Positions 1 to 5,562 of a DNA stretch of 8,740 bases are shown in pieces. Made by a program: the position numbers and the translations under genes. Under the pieces are notes generated by a model. It saw only the letters and a list, made by a program, of their open reading frames with translations. It was not told the origin of the DNA and ran no database searches. This DNA comes from Planctomycetota bacterium (GTDB lineage: Bacteria; Planctomycetota; PLA2; JAEUHO01): contig JAHEIK010000140.1 of the NCBI GenBank assembly GCA_024639415.1, forward strand, positions 1-8,740, in the 5' to 3' direction. Numbering within the stretch: the first letter of the stretch is position 1; every line of letters begins with the position of its first letter.

Positions 1-3
1 CGA

Positions 4-60
4 GGGGGTACTGGGCCCGTCTGAACACTCGTCGAGGGGGCAGATCGTGGGGGTTTGGGG
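4..60. other. G-rich non-coding stretch
   Basis: The plus strand carries G runs at 4-8, 13-15, 36-40, 49-53 and 57-60, and the octamer CGAGGGGG occurs twice, at 1-8 and 33-40. I see no coding signal here. The last three runs are close together (loops of 8 and 3 nt), but the others are far apart, so a stable G-quadruplex is only a possibility. The stretch lies downstream of the minus-strand lipoprotein gene and could belong to its 3' region or to a feature cut off by the window edge. Confidence 0.25.
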
Positions 61-107
61 CGCACTTGCACGGCGACGTCGTGCCGTACGTGACTATGGT
101 CCGAGTT

Positions 108-137
108 GCCGCAACCCGGACCCGATGTCGTTGCGGC
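108..137 (-). terminator. Inverted repeat downstream of lipoprotein gene, possible 3' hairpin
   Basis: GCCGCAAC at 108-115 is perfectly complementary to GTTGCGGC at 130-137, leaving a 14-nt loop. Read on the minus strand it begins 25 nt after the stop codon of the lipoprotein gene, where a transcript end would be expected. No T-run follows on the minus strand, so it is not a standard intrinsic terminator. It could be a 3' stabilising hairpin or chance pairing in GC-rich DNA. Confidence 0.25.
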
Positions 138-162
138 TTGTGCCTCTGCGCCAAGCCCGGCG

Positions 163-345
163 TCAGCGCGTGTAGCGCCAGGCTCCACACGGGTCGCACG
201 GATCGCAGGAGTCCCCAACGGGACAGCAGTCCTGCGGGGGACAGGGATCCCACCAGCGGTAGGAGTGGGCGCCGCAGCATCCGGAGAACAGAACTGTGAC
301 CGTGACGGTCGCGCACGCAACAAGCAGTACAGACAGCTTTCGCAT
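163..345 (-). CDS. Small cysteine-rich putative lipoprotein
   Basis: This 60-residue protein starts with a short basic segment (MRK), followed by a hydrophobic stretch to about residue 20 and then LFSGC, which resembles a lipobox with Cys at about 23. Phe at the -3 position is less usual than Leu, so signal peptidase II cleavage is likely but not certain. The predicted mature part of about 38 residues has eight cysteines, several in CC or DPC contexts, plus prolines, aspartates and tryptophans. A perfect GGAGGT sits 5 nt before the ATG, the strongest sign that the gene is real. It is divergent from the tad operon, with 188 bp between the start codons. I do not recognise the family. The cysteines could form disulfides or bind metal in the periplasm. 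A role in pilus biogenesis is only suggested by position. Confidence 0.65.
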   Translation of the reverse strand: MRKLSVLLVACATVTVTVLFSGCCGAHSYRWWDPCPPQDCCPVGDSCDPCDPCGAWRYTR

Positions 346-350
346 CGAAC

Positions 351-356
351 ACCTCC
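351..356 (-). promoter_or_regulatory. Shine-Dalgarno GGAGGT of the lipoprotein gene
   Basis: On the minus strand GGAGGT ends 5 nt before the ATG whose first base is position 345. This ideal site decides the start codon. It also supports the minus-strand gene over the overlapping plus-strand reading frames, which have no such site. Confidence 0.7.
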
Positions 357-382
357 AGTGCCGCGGAGACTAGCCCGCCGAC

Positions 383-401
383 GGGTCGCGCCCACCGACC
401 C
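383..401. promoter_or_regulatory. Inverted repeat in the divergent intergenic region
   Basis: GGGTCG at 383-388 is perfectly complementary to CGACCC at 396-401, with a 7-nt spacer. It lies 38 bp upstream of the lipoprotein start and 133 bp upstream of the secretin start, inside the only spacer that can hold promoters for both directions. It could be an operator half-site pair or a leader hairpin. I found no convincing -35/-10 pair in 346-533. TTGACC at 420-425 resembles a -35 box but has no -10 at a usable distance. Confidence 0.3.
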
Positions 402-533
402 CTGAATTCCTCTTCATGGTTGACCCACAACGGTGTGTCACGCAAGGCAATCGGTCGTAGCCTCATCATCGTTCGCGGAAGAGCGGACAACACCGGCAGG
501 GATGACGGTGGGAGCCAGAGGCGCAAGCTCCCC

Positions 534-2489
534 ATGCTCCTTCAACGCACCGTTCGATCTGTTCTTGCACGCACGATGCGCTTCGCAGCGCTCGCCTGCT
601 GCTGTCTCGTACTCTCCTGGGGCGCGCTCGCCACCGCCGAGGAGGCCACGCCCACGCGCGACCTTCTCGTGTCGACGCATGCGCGGCTCGGCTTCGATCA
701 AGGCGTCAAGCGTGTCGCCGTGGCCGATCCTGAAGTCCTCAGCTTCGAGCCCATCAACGAGCAAGAGGGGCTGGTCTTGGGGCGTGCGCCGGGGCGCACG
801 ACCGTCCTCGTGTGGTTCGCCGACGGCAGCGTGCGCACCTACCTCTTCCACGTGAAGCGCGACTTCTCGATGTTGGAGGAGGCGTTGCGCGAGGTGCATG
901 CGTCGATCAGCGTGCGCTCCGCACCCGATCGCGACGCCGTGGTCCTGCGCGGCGTCGTGCCCGACGTCTCGACGGCCAACGCCGCCGAGGAACTCGCTCA
1001 GCGCTACCTGGACGCTCGCCGCGGCGGCGGCAAGACGCAGCCCGCCGTGGTCCGTGCGGATCCTGTTCCCACGTCGGACTCCGTCGTGGTCCGTCCGACA
1101 CCGAAGACCGAGCCCGTCGACGCACCGCGCGCCAGCGGCACCGTCATCAACCTCATCCGCGTGCAGAGCCTGCCCAGTCGCGTCGAGACGCGCATCCAGA
1201 GTGCCATCAAGGGTATTGGGATCAACGACGTGCGTATCCAGCGTCTGATGCGAGGACGCATCGCCGATGACGACAAGGACGTCTTCGTGCTTCAGGGCTC
1301 CGTCAAGTCGCAGATCGAGTTGATTCGCGTGCTCAGTATGGCGCAGAGCATGCTGGGGCTGCAGCAAGGCGACGCCATTCGCGTGCGAGCGGACGAGAGC
1401 GGCGCGCTCACCGGCACCCAGCGCGGAGGCGCGTCCGGCACCGGCATCGCCAGCGGAGGCGCCTTGTCTCAGCTCTTCGGGGGTGGCGGAAGCTCGTCCT
1501 CGCTGCAGAACCTGATCGAGTCGAACGTCGGCCGGGCCAAGGTGATCGATGCCGGCGGCGGCCGCATCCTCTCCTTCATCGAGGTCTCCGACCTACCGCA
1601 GGTGCGCGTGGACATCCGCCTCTACGAGGTCAACTGCACGCGACTGCGCTCCTTCAACTCACAGCTGGGCGGAGCCGTCGGCAACGTCACGCAGGGCTCG
1701 CTCAATCCGGCTCGTACCTCGATCCCCATGCAGGGCGCAGCCGCGCCCCGCGTCGGTACGCAGAGCAACGACGTCGACGTGCAGAACGTGATCGGGTTCC
1801 TGTCGGGGACGCTCTCCAACCAGTTCCAGCTCCACACGGACCACTTCGTGATGGACTCCCTGATGAGCCTGCTCGAACAGAAGGGCTTTGCCCGCAGCCT
1901 GTCGCGGCCGTCGCTCACCGTGCTGTCGGGAGAGCGGGCCTTCTTCCAGGTGGGCGGTGAGATTCCCGTGCCGACCTCGTTCGCGACGGATGCGAATCAG
2001 GGCGCGCAGGGTGTGCTCAACTCGGTGGCGTTCCGTCCCTTCGGCGTCCAGCTCAGCGTGAGGCCGCTCGTCGGCCGGAACGGCGAGATCACGCTGGATC
2101 TGGCTCCGCAGATCAGCCTGCCCGACGCACAGCTCACGGCCGGAATCCGCCAGGCGACCGGGACCGCCCAGTCGACGACGTCGTTCCGGACACGCTCGCT
2201 CCAGACGACCGCCAAGCTCGAAGACAGTCAGTCGCTGCTGGTCGGCGGCTTGATCACGCGCAACGTATCCAACGTCGACAACGGCACACCCGGCCTCTCC
2301 GACCTGCCCTTGCTGGGCGGCGTGTTCGACGGGTACGAGCGCCAGGGCGATGAGTTCCAGCTCGTCGTTCTCGTGCATCCGGTCGTGATGCGCAAGCCGG
2401 AGCCGAAGGCACGTGCGTGGGCCTTCCCGTCCGTGGACGAGATGATGGTCCGCGTAGGCCGCCGCCGGACGCGTTGCACCTTGCGCTGA
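534..2489 (+). CDS. rcpA: Tad/Flp pilus outer-membrane secretin RcpA (CpaC)
   Basis: It forms the outer-membrane channel through which the Flp pilus passes. Counting from ATG 534 (651 aa): a signal peptide spans about 1-35, ending ATA before EE. A pilus-secretin N-terminal domain (about 42-108) follows. Two BON-like modules lie at about 112-159 and 203-274, separated by a Pro/Val-rich linker. A Gly/Ser-rich hinge covers about 289-322. The secretin barrel domain (about 452-620) carries the VGGEIPVPTS motif and the late segment SLLVGGLITR followed by PLLGGVF. Secretins of this family are often shorter (roughly 450-550 aa). The frame is open from a TTG at 420, but that has no ribosome site. ATG 534 has only a weak purine stretch (AGAGG) upstream yet gives a proper signal peptide. 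ATG 576 would also leave one. It is first in the operon, ahead of flp. The tail after the barrel is arginine-rich. Confidence 0.93.
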   Translation: MLLQRTVRSVLARTMRFAALACCCLVLSWGALATAEEATPTRDLLVSTHARLGFDQGVKRVAVADPEVLSFEPINEQEGLVLGRAPGRTTVLVWFADGSVRTYLFHVKRDFSMLEEALREVHASISVRSAPDRDAVVLRGVVPDVSTANAAEELAQRYLDARRGGGKTQPAVVRADPVPTSDSVVVRPTPKTEPVDAPRASGTVINLIRVQSLPSRVETRIQSAIKGIGINDVRIQRLMRGRIADDDKDVFVLQGSVKSQIELIRVLSMAQSMLGLQQGDAIRVRADESGALTGTQRGGASGTGIASGGALSQLFGGGGSSSSLQNLIESNVGRAKVIDAGGGRILSFIEVSDLPQVRVDIRLYEVNCTRLRSFNSQLGGAVGNVTQGSLNPARTSIPMQGAAAPRVGTQSNDVDVQNVIGFLSGTLSNQFQLHTDHFVMDSLMSLLEQKGFARSLSRPSLTVLSGERAFFQVGGEIPVPTSFATDANQGAQGVLNSVAFRPFGVQLSVRPLVGRNGEITLDLAPQISLPDAQLTAGIRQATGTAQSTTSFRTRSLQTTAKLEDSQSLLVGGLITRNVSNVDNGTPGLSDLPLLGGVFDGYERQGDEFQLVVLVHPVVMRKPEPKARAWAFPSVDEMMVRVGRRRTRCTLR

Positions 2490-2501
2490 TGCATTGGAAG
2501 T

Positions 2502-2527
2502 GCCGCCGACGCGTTCGCTGCGGCGGC
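2502..2527 (+). other. Hairpin between rcpA and flp
   Basis: GCCGCCG at 2502-2508 pairs perfectly with CGGCGGC at 2521-2527 around a 12-nt loop, starting 12 nt after the rcpA stop. The following DNA is pyrimidine-rich (CCCTCCCTTGG) but has no clean T-run. It may attenuate readthrough from rcpA or protect an mRNA end; it is not a canonical intrinsic terminator. Confidence 0.4.
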
Positions 2528-2533
2528 CCTCCC

Positions 2534-2561
2534 TTGGTTCCCCTGTTTCTCACTCTCTAGT
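2534..2561 (+). promoter_or_regulatory. Weak candidate promoter for flp in a pyrimidine-rich leader
   Basis: TTGGTT (2534-2539) and TCTAGT (2556-2561) are 16 bp apart and match the sigma-70 consensus at 3 and 4 of 6 positions. A start near 2568 would give a leader of about 30 nt. The stretch from about 2528 to 2584 is strongly C/T-rich on the plus strand, with repeated CCCC blocks. Separate transcription of the major pilin would make sense, but the box match is poor, so this is a weak call. Confidence 0.18.
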
Positions 2562-2599
2562 TCCCCAGCTCCCCAATCCCCAGTCACGGAGAATTTCCC

Positions 2600-2944
2600 A
2601 TGTCCAAGTTCCTAGCCTTCCTGCGCAGCAAGAAGGGCGCTGCGATGGTCGAGTACGCCCTGTTGGTCGCCGGCATCGCGATCGTCGCTGTCGCCGCCGT
2701 ATCGGTGCTCGGTCACAAGACGAGCGATCTGATCGGCACTTCGGCTGCGATCATCCCGGGCGTCAGCGCCGACGACAACAACCCGATGAGCTCGGGTCGC
2801 ATCATCGAGACCGACACCAACGCGAGCGGCAACATCACCCTCGACGTGCAGCAGATCGTTGCGAACAGCAACACCGAGCGCATGGGTGACAACATGGGCT
2901 ACGACACCGGCGAACTGCCGACGCTCGTGGTTCCGTACCCCTAG
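2600..2944 (+). CDS. flp: Flp-type (type IVb) major pilin, extended form
   Basis: This is the pilus subunit: exported, processed by the TadV peptidase and polymerised into the Flp fibre. The N-terminus is a short basic leader of 13 residues ending KKG, followed by AAMVEYALLVAGIAIVAVAA. That is the Flp pattern, with Glu at +5, Tyr at +6 and a hydrophobic helix to about residue 38. GGAG lies 8 nt before the ATG. Most Flp pilins are about 50-80 aa. This one is 114 aa, with about 76 residues after the hydrophobic helix. The tail is hydrophilic, rich in Asn, Asp, Ser and Thr, has no cysteine and ends in PTLVVPYP. It is isolated by 110-bp spacers on both sides, as expected for the most strongly expressed subunit. 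The pilin identity is firm. Whether it is the major pilin or a minor adhesin-like one is inferred. Confidence 0.93.
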   Translation: MSKFLAFLRSKKGAAMVEYALLVAGIAIVAVAAVSVLGHKTSDLIGTSAAIIPGVSADDNNPMSSGRIIETDTNASGNITLDVQQIVANSNTERMGDNMGYDTGELPTLVVPYP

Positions 2945-2946
2945 CA

Positions 2947-2963
2947 GAGCCGTATCCCGGCTC
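2947..2963 (+). other. Hairpin 1 after flp
   Basis: GAGCCG (2947-2952) pairs perfectly with CGGCTC (2958-2963) around a 5-nt loop, beginning 2 nt after the flp stop codon. It is the first of three consecutive stem-loops in the flp-tadV spacer. There is no T-run. Confidence 0.45.
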
Positions 2964-2964
2964 G

Positions 2965-2992
2965 CGTGCGGCGAATCCCCAGCGGTCGCACG
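2965..2992 (+). other. Hairpin 2 after flp
   Basis: CGTGCG (2965-2970) pairs perfectly with CGCACG (2987-2992). A G-T wobble (2971/2986) and a C-G pair (2972/2985) extend the stem to 8 pairs with a 12-nt loop. It starts one base after hairpin 1. Confidence 0.45.
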
Positions 2993-2996
2993 TCAC

Positions 2997-3036
2997 GACG
3001 GGCGCCTCCGGTTCGGGAGGACCGTGGGCGCCCGTC
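2997..3036 (+). other. Strong hairpin 3 between flp and tadV
   Basis: GACGGGCGCC (2997-3006) is perfectly complementary to GGCGCCCGTC (3027-3036). After a 2x2 internal loop the stem continues with CGGT (3009-3012) against ACCG (3021-3024), closing an 8-nt loop. A 10-bp stem of nine G-C pairs in RNA would be very stable. No T-run follows, and it ends 7 nt before the tadV ribosome site. It fits an mRNA-stabilising or attenuating structure that lets flp be expressed above the downstream genes. Confidence 0.6.
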
Positions 3037-3054
3037 ATCTCCCGGAGCGCGACT

Positions 3055-3471
3055 GTGTTGCTTCCCCCCCTGGCCCTGGCCGTCCCTGTCGTCGTCCTCG
3101 TGGGCGCCGCGATCCAGGACGCCCGAACCCGTGTGATATCCGATGCATTCCCCCTCGCACTCATCTTCTGGGCGATCGCCTCGCGACTGCTGGGCTTCCA
3201 GCAGCTCGACTGGATCGCGCCGCTCGCCGGACTCGGCGTCGGTCTGCTGCTGGGCTTCGCGGCCTTCGCTGCGGGTTGGCTCGGAGGCGGTGACGGCAAG
3301 CTACTCGCGGGCCTCGGGGCCGTGCTTGGGCCGGTCGGCCTCTTGGTCGTCCTTCCGCTCGTGGCCCTCTTCGGCGGCGTGGCTGCGTTGCTCGCGGCCC
3401 GACGCGGCGCCGGCGAGGTGGCGTACGGGCCTGCGATCGCCCTCGGATACGCCGTCGCGCTCGTTCTCTGA
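3055..3471 (+). CDS. tadV: Prepilin peptidase TadV (CpaA)
   Basis: This inner-membrane aspartic protease should remove the leaders of Flp and of pseudopilins such as TadE. The protein is 138 aa and almost wholly hydrophobic, with about four to six membrane segments. Both catalytic aspartates of the family are visible: Asp22 in AAIQDARTRVISD and Asp80 in the GGGDGK motif (the GxGD signature). The C-terminal EVAYGPAIALGYAVAL matches the usual (P)YGxAIAxG ending. The size suits the short TadV/CpaA class, which lacks the methyltransferase domain of PilD. The start is GTG, with GGAG 7 nt upstream. A run of seven C at 3064-3070 falls in codons 4-6. It follows the triple-hairpin spacer after flp and is 43 bp before tadE. 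Confidence 0.92.
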   Translation: MLLPPLALAVPVVVLVGAAIQDARTRVISDAFPLALIFWAIASRLLGFQQLDWIAPLAGLGVGLLLGFAAFAAGWLGGGDGKLLAGLGAVLGPVGLLVVLPLVALFGGVAALLAARRGAGEVAYGPAIALGYAVALVL

Positions 3472-3502
3472 CGCGTACGACGACACGTCGTGCGAACAAG
3501 AC

Positions 3503-3506
3503 GGAG
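3503..3506 (+). promoter_or_regulatory. Ribosome binding site deciding the TTG start of tadE
   Basis: GGAG ends 8 nt before TTG 3515. No ATG or GTG in this frame lies between the end of tadV and the hydrophobic segment of TadE, so this site supports TTG as the start codon. Confidence 0.55.
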
Positions 3507-3514
3507 TCCCTTCC

Positions 3515-4399
3515 TTGCGAAACGTCGCTACCCATCATGCGCGCGCGTCGAGCCAACGCGGGGCGGTCCTCGTGGAGTTCGGCTTCGTCGCCTTGCTCAT
3601 GTATCTGCTGCTGGCGGTGACCGTCGACTTCGGCAGGCTCTTCTTCACGGCGCAAGCCGTGCAGGATGCTGCACGCTCCACGGCGCGCGAACTCGCAGTC
3701 ATCCCGCTTCCTCCGGACATGACGCTCGACCAGGCTCTTCAGGACCCGGCCGTGCGTGCGCGCATCTTCCAGCGCGAGCACCTCGTCATCGATTTGAACG
3801 CCATCCCCGGCGGCGTGCCGCTCGAGACGTTCCTCGACGGGTTGCCCGTCCTCAACCAGATGCTGCGGCCGTTGATGATCGTCGATCACAGCGGCGGCAG
3901 GCGCCTCATGCGCTACCCCGGCGCGCTCCTGACAGATCCGACGACGCCGAGCGGTTTCACCGTGGGCATCCCCTATGTCCAGGGCCGCGACGCCGAGGGC
4001 CGCGAGACGCTGCGCTGGGTTCCTGTCGTCGAAGAGATCCGCAACCCCGCGTTCCCGACGGCGAGCCCGTTCAGCATGACGACACCGGCCGCCATGCCGC
4101 AGCGCGGTCTCGTAGCGATTCGGATCAACTACCCGTACCAGGCCGCCATGCTGTCCGGTCACCTGCAGGCGGCCGGTGGACCGACCGCGCCGAACGTCGC
4201 CAACCGCATTCAGGCGGACGACGGCGCCGTCGTCGAGACCAACGCCGCACCGGGCGGCTTCGTCGCCGATGGCGGCGAGGCGGGCGTCTACGCCGGTTCC
4301 TACGGGCTGGGGCGGCTGTACGCCGCGGGCGAGACGGTGCGCCCTTTCCGCAAGCTCATGAGCGCACAGGCCATCTTCCGGCGCGAGGTCTTCGATTGA
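3515..4399 (+). CDS. tadE: TadE-like pseudopilin, long form
   Basis: TadE proteins are pilin-like minor components of the Tad apparatus. The segment QRGAVLVEFGFVALLMYLLL, at about residues 15-33, is the TadE signature. It has a prepilin-like site after Gly16 with Glu at +5, so it should be processed by TadV, followed by one membrane helix. AVQDAARSTARELA after the helix is also typical. Translation most likely begins at TTG 3515, giving 294 aa. Most TadE proteins are about 150-200 aa. Here about 235 residues follow the helix with no second hydrophobic segment and no cysteine. The segment RGLVAIRINYPYQAAML (about 197-213) resembles the usual TadE end, and about 80 further Gly/Ala-rich residues follow it. 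An upstream in-frame extension to 3143 overlaps tadV and is not coding. The tadE family call is firm; the function of the extra regions is unknown. Confidence 0.87.
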   Translation: MRNVATHHARASSQRGAVLVEFGFVALLMYLLLAVTVDFGRLFFTAQAVQDAARSTARELAVIPLPPDMTLDQALQDPAVRARIFQREHLVIDLNAIPGGVPLETFLDGLPVLNQMLRPLMIVDHSGGRRLMRYPGALLTDPTTPSGFTVGIPYVQGRDAEGRETLRWVPVVEEIRNPAFPTASPFSMTTPAAMPQRGLVAIRINYPYQAAMLSGHLQAAGGPTAPNVANRIQADDGAVVETNAAPGGFVADGGEAGVYAGSYGLGRLYAAGETVRPFRKLMSAQAIFRREVFD

Positions 4400-4433
4400 T
4401 GCGCGCCCCTGTTCCCCAACCGCACCACGACGA

Positions 4434-4447
4434 GGACCACCAGGTCC
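4434..4447 (+). other. Small hairpin just before the rcpC ribosome site
   Basis: GGACC (4434-4438) pairs with GGTCC (4443-4447) around the loop ACCA, 2 nt before the GGAG at 4450-4453 that serves rcpC. A stem here could tune translation initiation, but five base pairs can occur by chance. Confidence 0.25.
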
Positions 4448-4460
4448 CTGGAGACTCACG

Positions 4461-5534
4461 ATGACACGGACTCATGCCCATGGAATGCGACGGGGACTGC
4501 CGCCCGCGCTGGTGGCGTGCACCATCCTGCTGGTGGCCGGTGTCGGCGGCGCCTTGCTGCTGCACAGCGCGGGCGCGATCAGCATCCCGTTCCTGGAGAA
4601 GGACGAGGCGCCGGAGAAGCCCGCCTTCGATCGCACGGGTCGCATCCCGGTGCCGATCAGCGTGCGCCCGATCACGGCCTACAGCCGCGTGGGCCGCGAG
4701 CATCTGCTCAACCCGCGCACCCTGCAGATCGCGACCGTGTGGATGCGACCGCAGGAGGTACCCGAGGCAGCGGCGAAGAACGCGCGCGACGTGCTCGGTC
4801 GGGTGCTCCGGCGTGACAAGCAAGCCGGCCAGATCTTCATGCAGGACGAGTTCTACCCGCGCGGGACGCGTCCCGGCCCCACGGCAGGCATCCCGCCGGG
4901 CAAGCGTGCCATGCGTCTCAAGACGGCCGAGGTTCCGGGTCTGCACGGGCTGCAGCAGGGCGATCACTTCGACATCGTCATGACGCTCGAGGTGGAGGTG
5001 GAGGAGGCCCCGCGCGCTCGCACCGCCAGTCACGGCCGCTTGGACGTCAAGGGACCGTACGCGCCGCTGCATGCCGCGCAGCTCGTGCCCGAGCCGGACG
5101 AGAAGCCGGTGATCAAGCGGCGCCGTGCCGAGGTGCGCGTCGTCGTGCAGAACGGCGTCGTCATCCAGCCCGTTCACCAGCGCCACGAGATCGGTGAGAA
5201 GGCCAGCCTGCTGCAGGGCACAAGCCTGACGAGCAAGCCGGTCGAGGAGCTGATCATCGCCGTCGAGCCCAAGGAGGTGGCGCAGCTCAACCAGGCGCTC
5301 GCCCTCGAAGCCACGCTGCAGGTCGCGATGCGTTCCGGGCAGCTCGAGGCGCGCGAGGGCAAGGCCGACGAGGGCTCGATCCCGGACCTGGCGGTCGAGG
5401 TCGAGCTCGCGGCCCCGGCGGAGGGTGCCGACGCCGACAAGCCGAAGGACGAGAACTACCGCCTCGTCGAGGTGATCGTCGGCGGCGAGAAGCGCCTGAT
5501 GGCCGTCCCAAAAGAGCAGGCCAAGCAGCCCTAG
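4461..5534 (+). CDS. cpaB: Flp pilus assembly protein RcpC/CpaB
   Basis: RcpC/CpaB is a membrane-anchored periplasmic protein that works with the RcpA secretin. The 357-aa product has one N-terminal membrane segment (about 15-35). An SAF domain follows at about 62-154, including VLGRVLRRDKQAGQIFMQDE, a typical SAF pattern. The RcpC domain then begins with GLQQGDHFDIVMTLEVEVE. The segment EVRVVVQNGVVIQPV (about 224-238) and a late YRLVEVIVGG (about 333-342) fit the family. A basic patch KRRR lies at about 219-222. GGAG sits 7 nt before the ATG. It is 61 bp downstream of tadE and 28 bp before tadG. In many tad loci rcpC/cpaB directly precedes rcpA/cpaC; here the two are separated by three genes and the secretin comes first. 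Confidence 0.9.
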   Translation: MTRTHAHGMRRGLPPALVACTILLVAGVGGALLLHSAGAISIPFLEKDEAPEKPAFDRTGRIPVPISVRPITAYSRVGREHLLNPRTLQIATVWMRPQEVPEAAAKNARDVLGRVLRRDKQAGQIFMQDEFYPRGTRPGPTAGIPPGKRAMRLKTAEVPGLHGLQQGDHFDIVMTLEVEVEEAPRARTASHGRLDVKGPYAPLHAAQLVPEPDEKPVIKRRRAEVRVVVQNGVVIQPVHQRHEIGEKASLLQGTSLTSKPVEELIIAVEPKEVAQLNQALALEATLQVAMRSGQLEAREGKADEGSIPDLAVEVELAAPAEGADADKPKDENYRLVEVIVGGEKRLMAVPKEQAKQP

Positions 5535-5550
5535 GTAGCCAGCGAGCAGA

Positions 5551-5556
5551 GGAGGT
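5551..5556 (+). promoter_or_regulatory. Ribosome binding site deciding the GTG start of tadG
   Basis: GGAGGT ends 6 nt before GTG 5563. An in-frame TAG at 5536-5538 excludes a longer N-terminus, so this start is well fixed and the protein begins directly with its hydrophobic helix. Confidence 0.7.
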
Positions 5557-5562
5557 GTCCCT

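Noticed and set aside
66..405. Overlapping plus-strand reading frames opposite the lipoprotein gene
   Set aside because: Their products are low-complexity Arg/Thr/Pro-rich sequences without ribosome sites. The minus-strand gene has an ideal GGAGGT and a signal peptide.
420..448. TTGACC as the -35 box of a sigma-70 promoter for the operon
   Set aside because: At 16-19 bp spacing the downstream hexamers are C/G/A-rich and do not resemble TATAAT.
420..533. N-terminal extension of RcpA from TTG 420
   Set aside because: There is no ribosome site before 420. The extra 38 residues are charged and would bury the signal peptide. ATG 534 gives a proper signal sequence.
2997..3036. Rho-independent terminator after flp
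   Set aside because: The stem is strong, but no T-run follows and the next gene in the same system starts 18 bp later. It is better described as a hairpin of unknown role.
3143..3514. Upstream in-frame extension of tadE
   Set aside because: It overlaps tadV in another frame and reads as Ser/Arg-rich noise. The TTG at 3515 with GGAG upstream is the better start.
3161..4459. Long minus-strand open frame antisense to tadV and tadE
   Set aside because: It has Arg/Gly/Ala-rich shadow composition and lies opposite well-supported tadV and tadE.
4987..5007. GAGGTG tandem repeat within rcpC
   Set aside because: The repeat simply encodes alternating Glu/Val residues in frame (EVEVEE) and does not look like an independent element.
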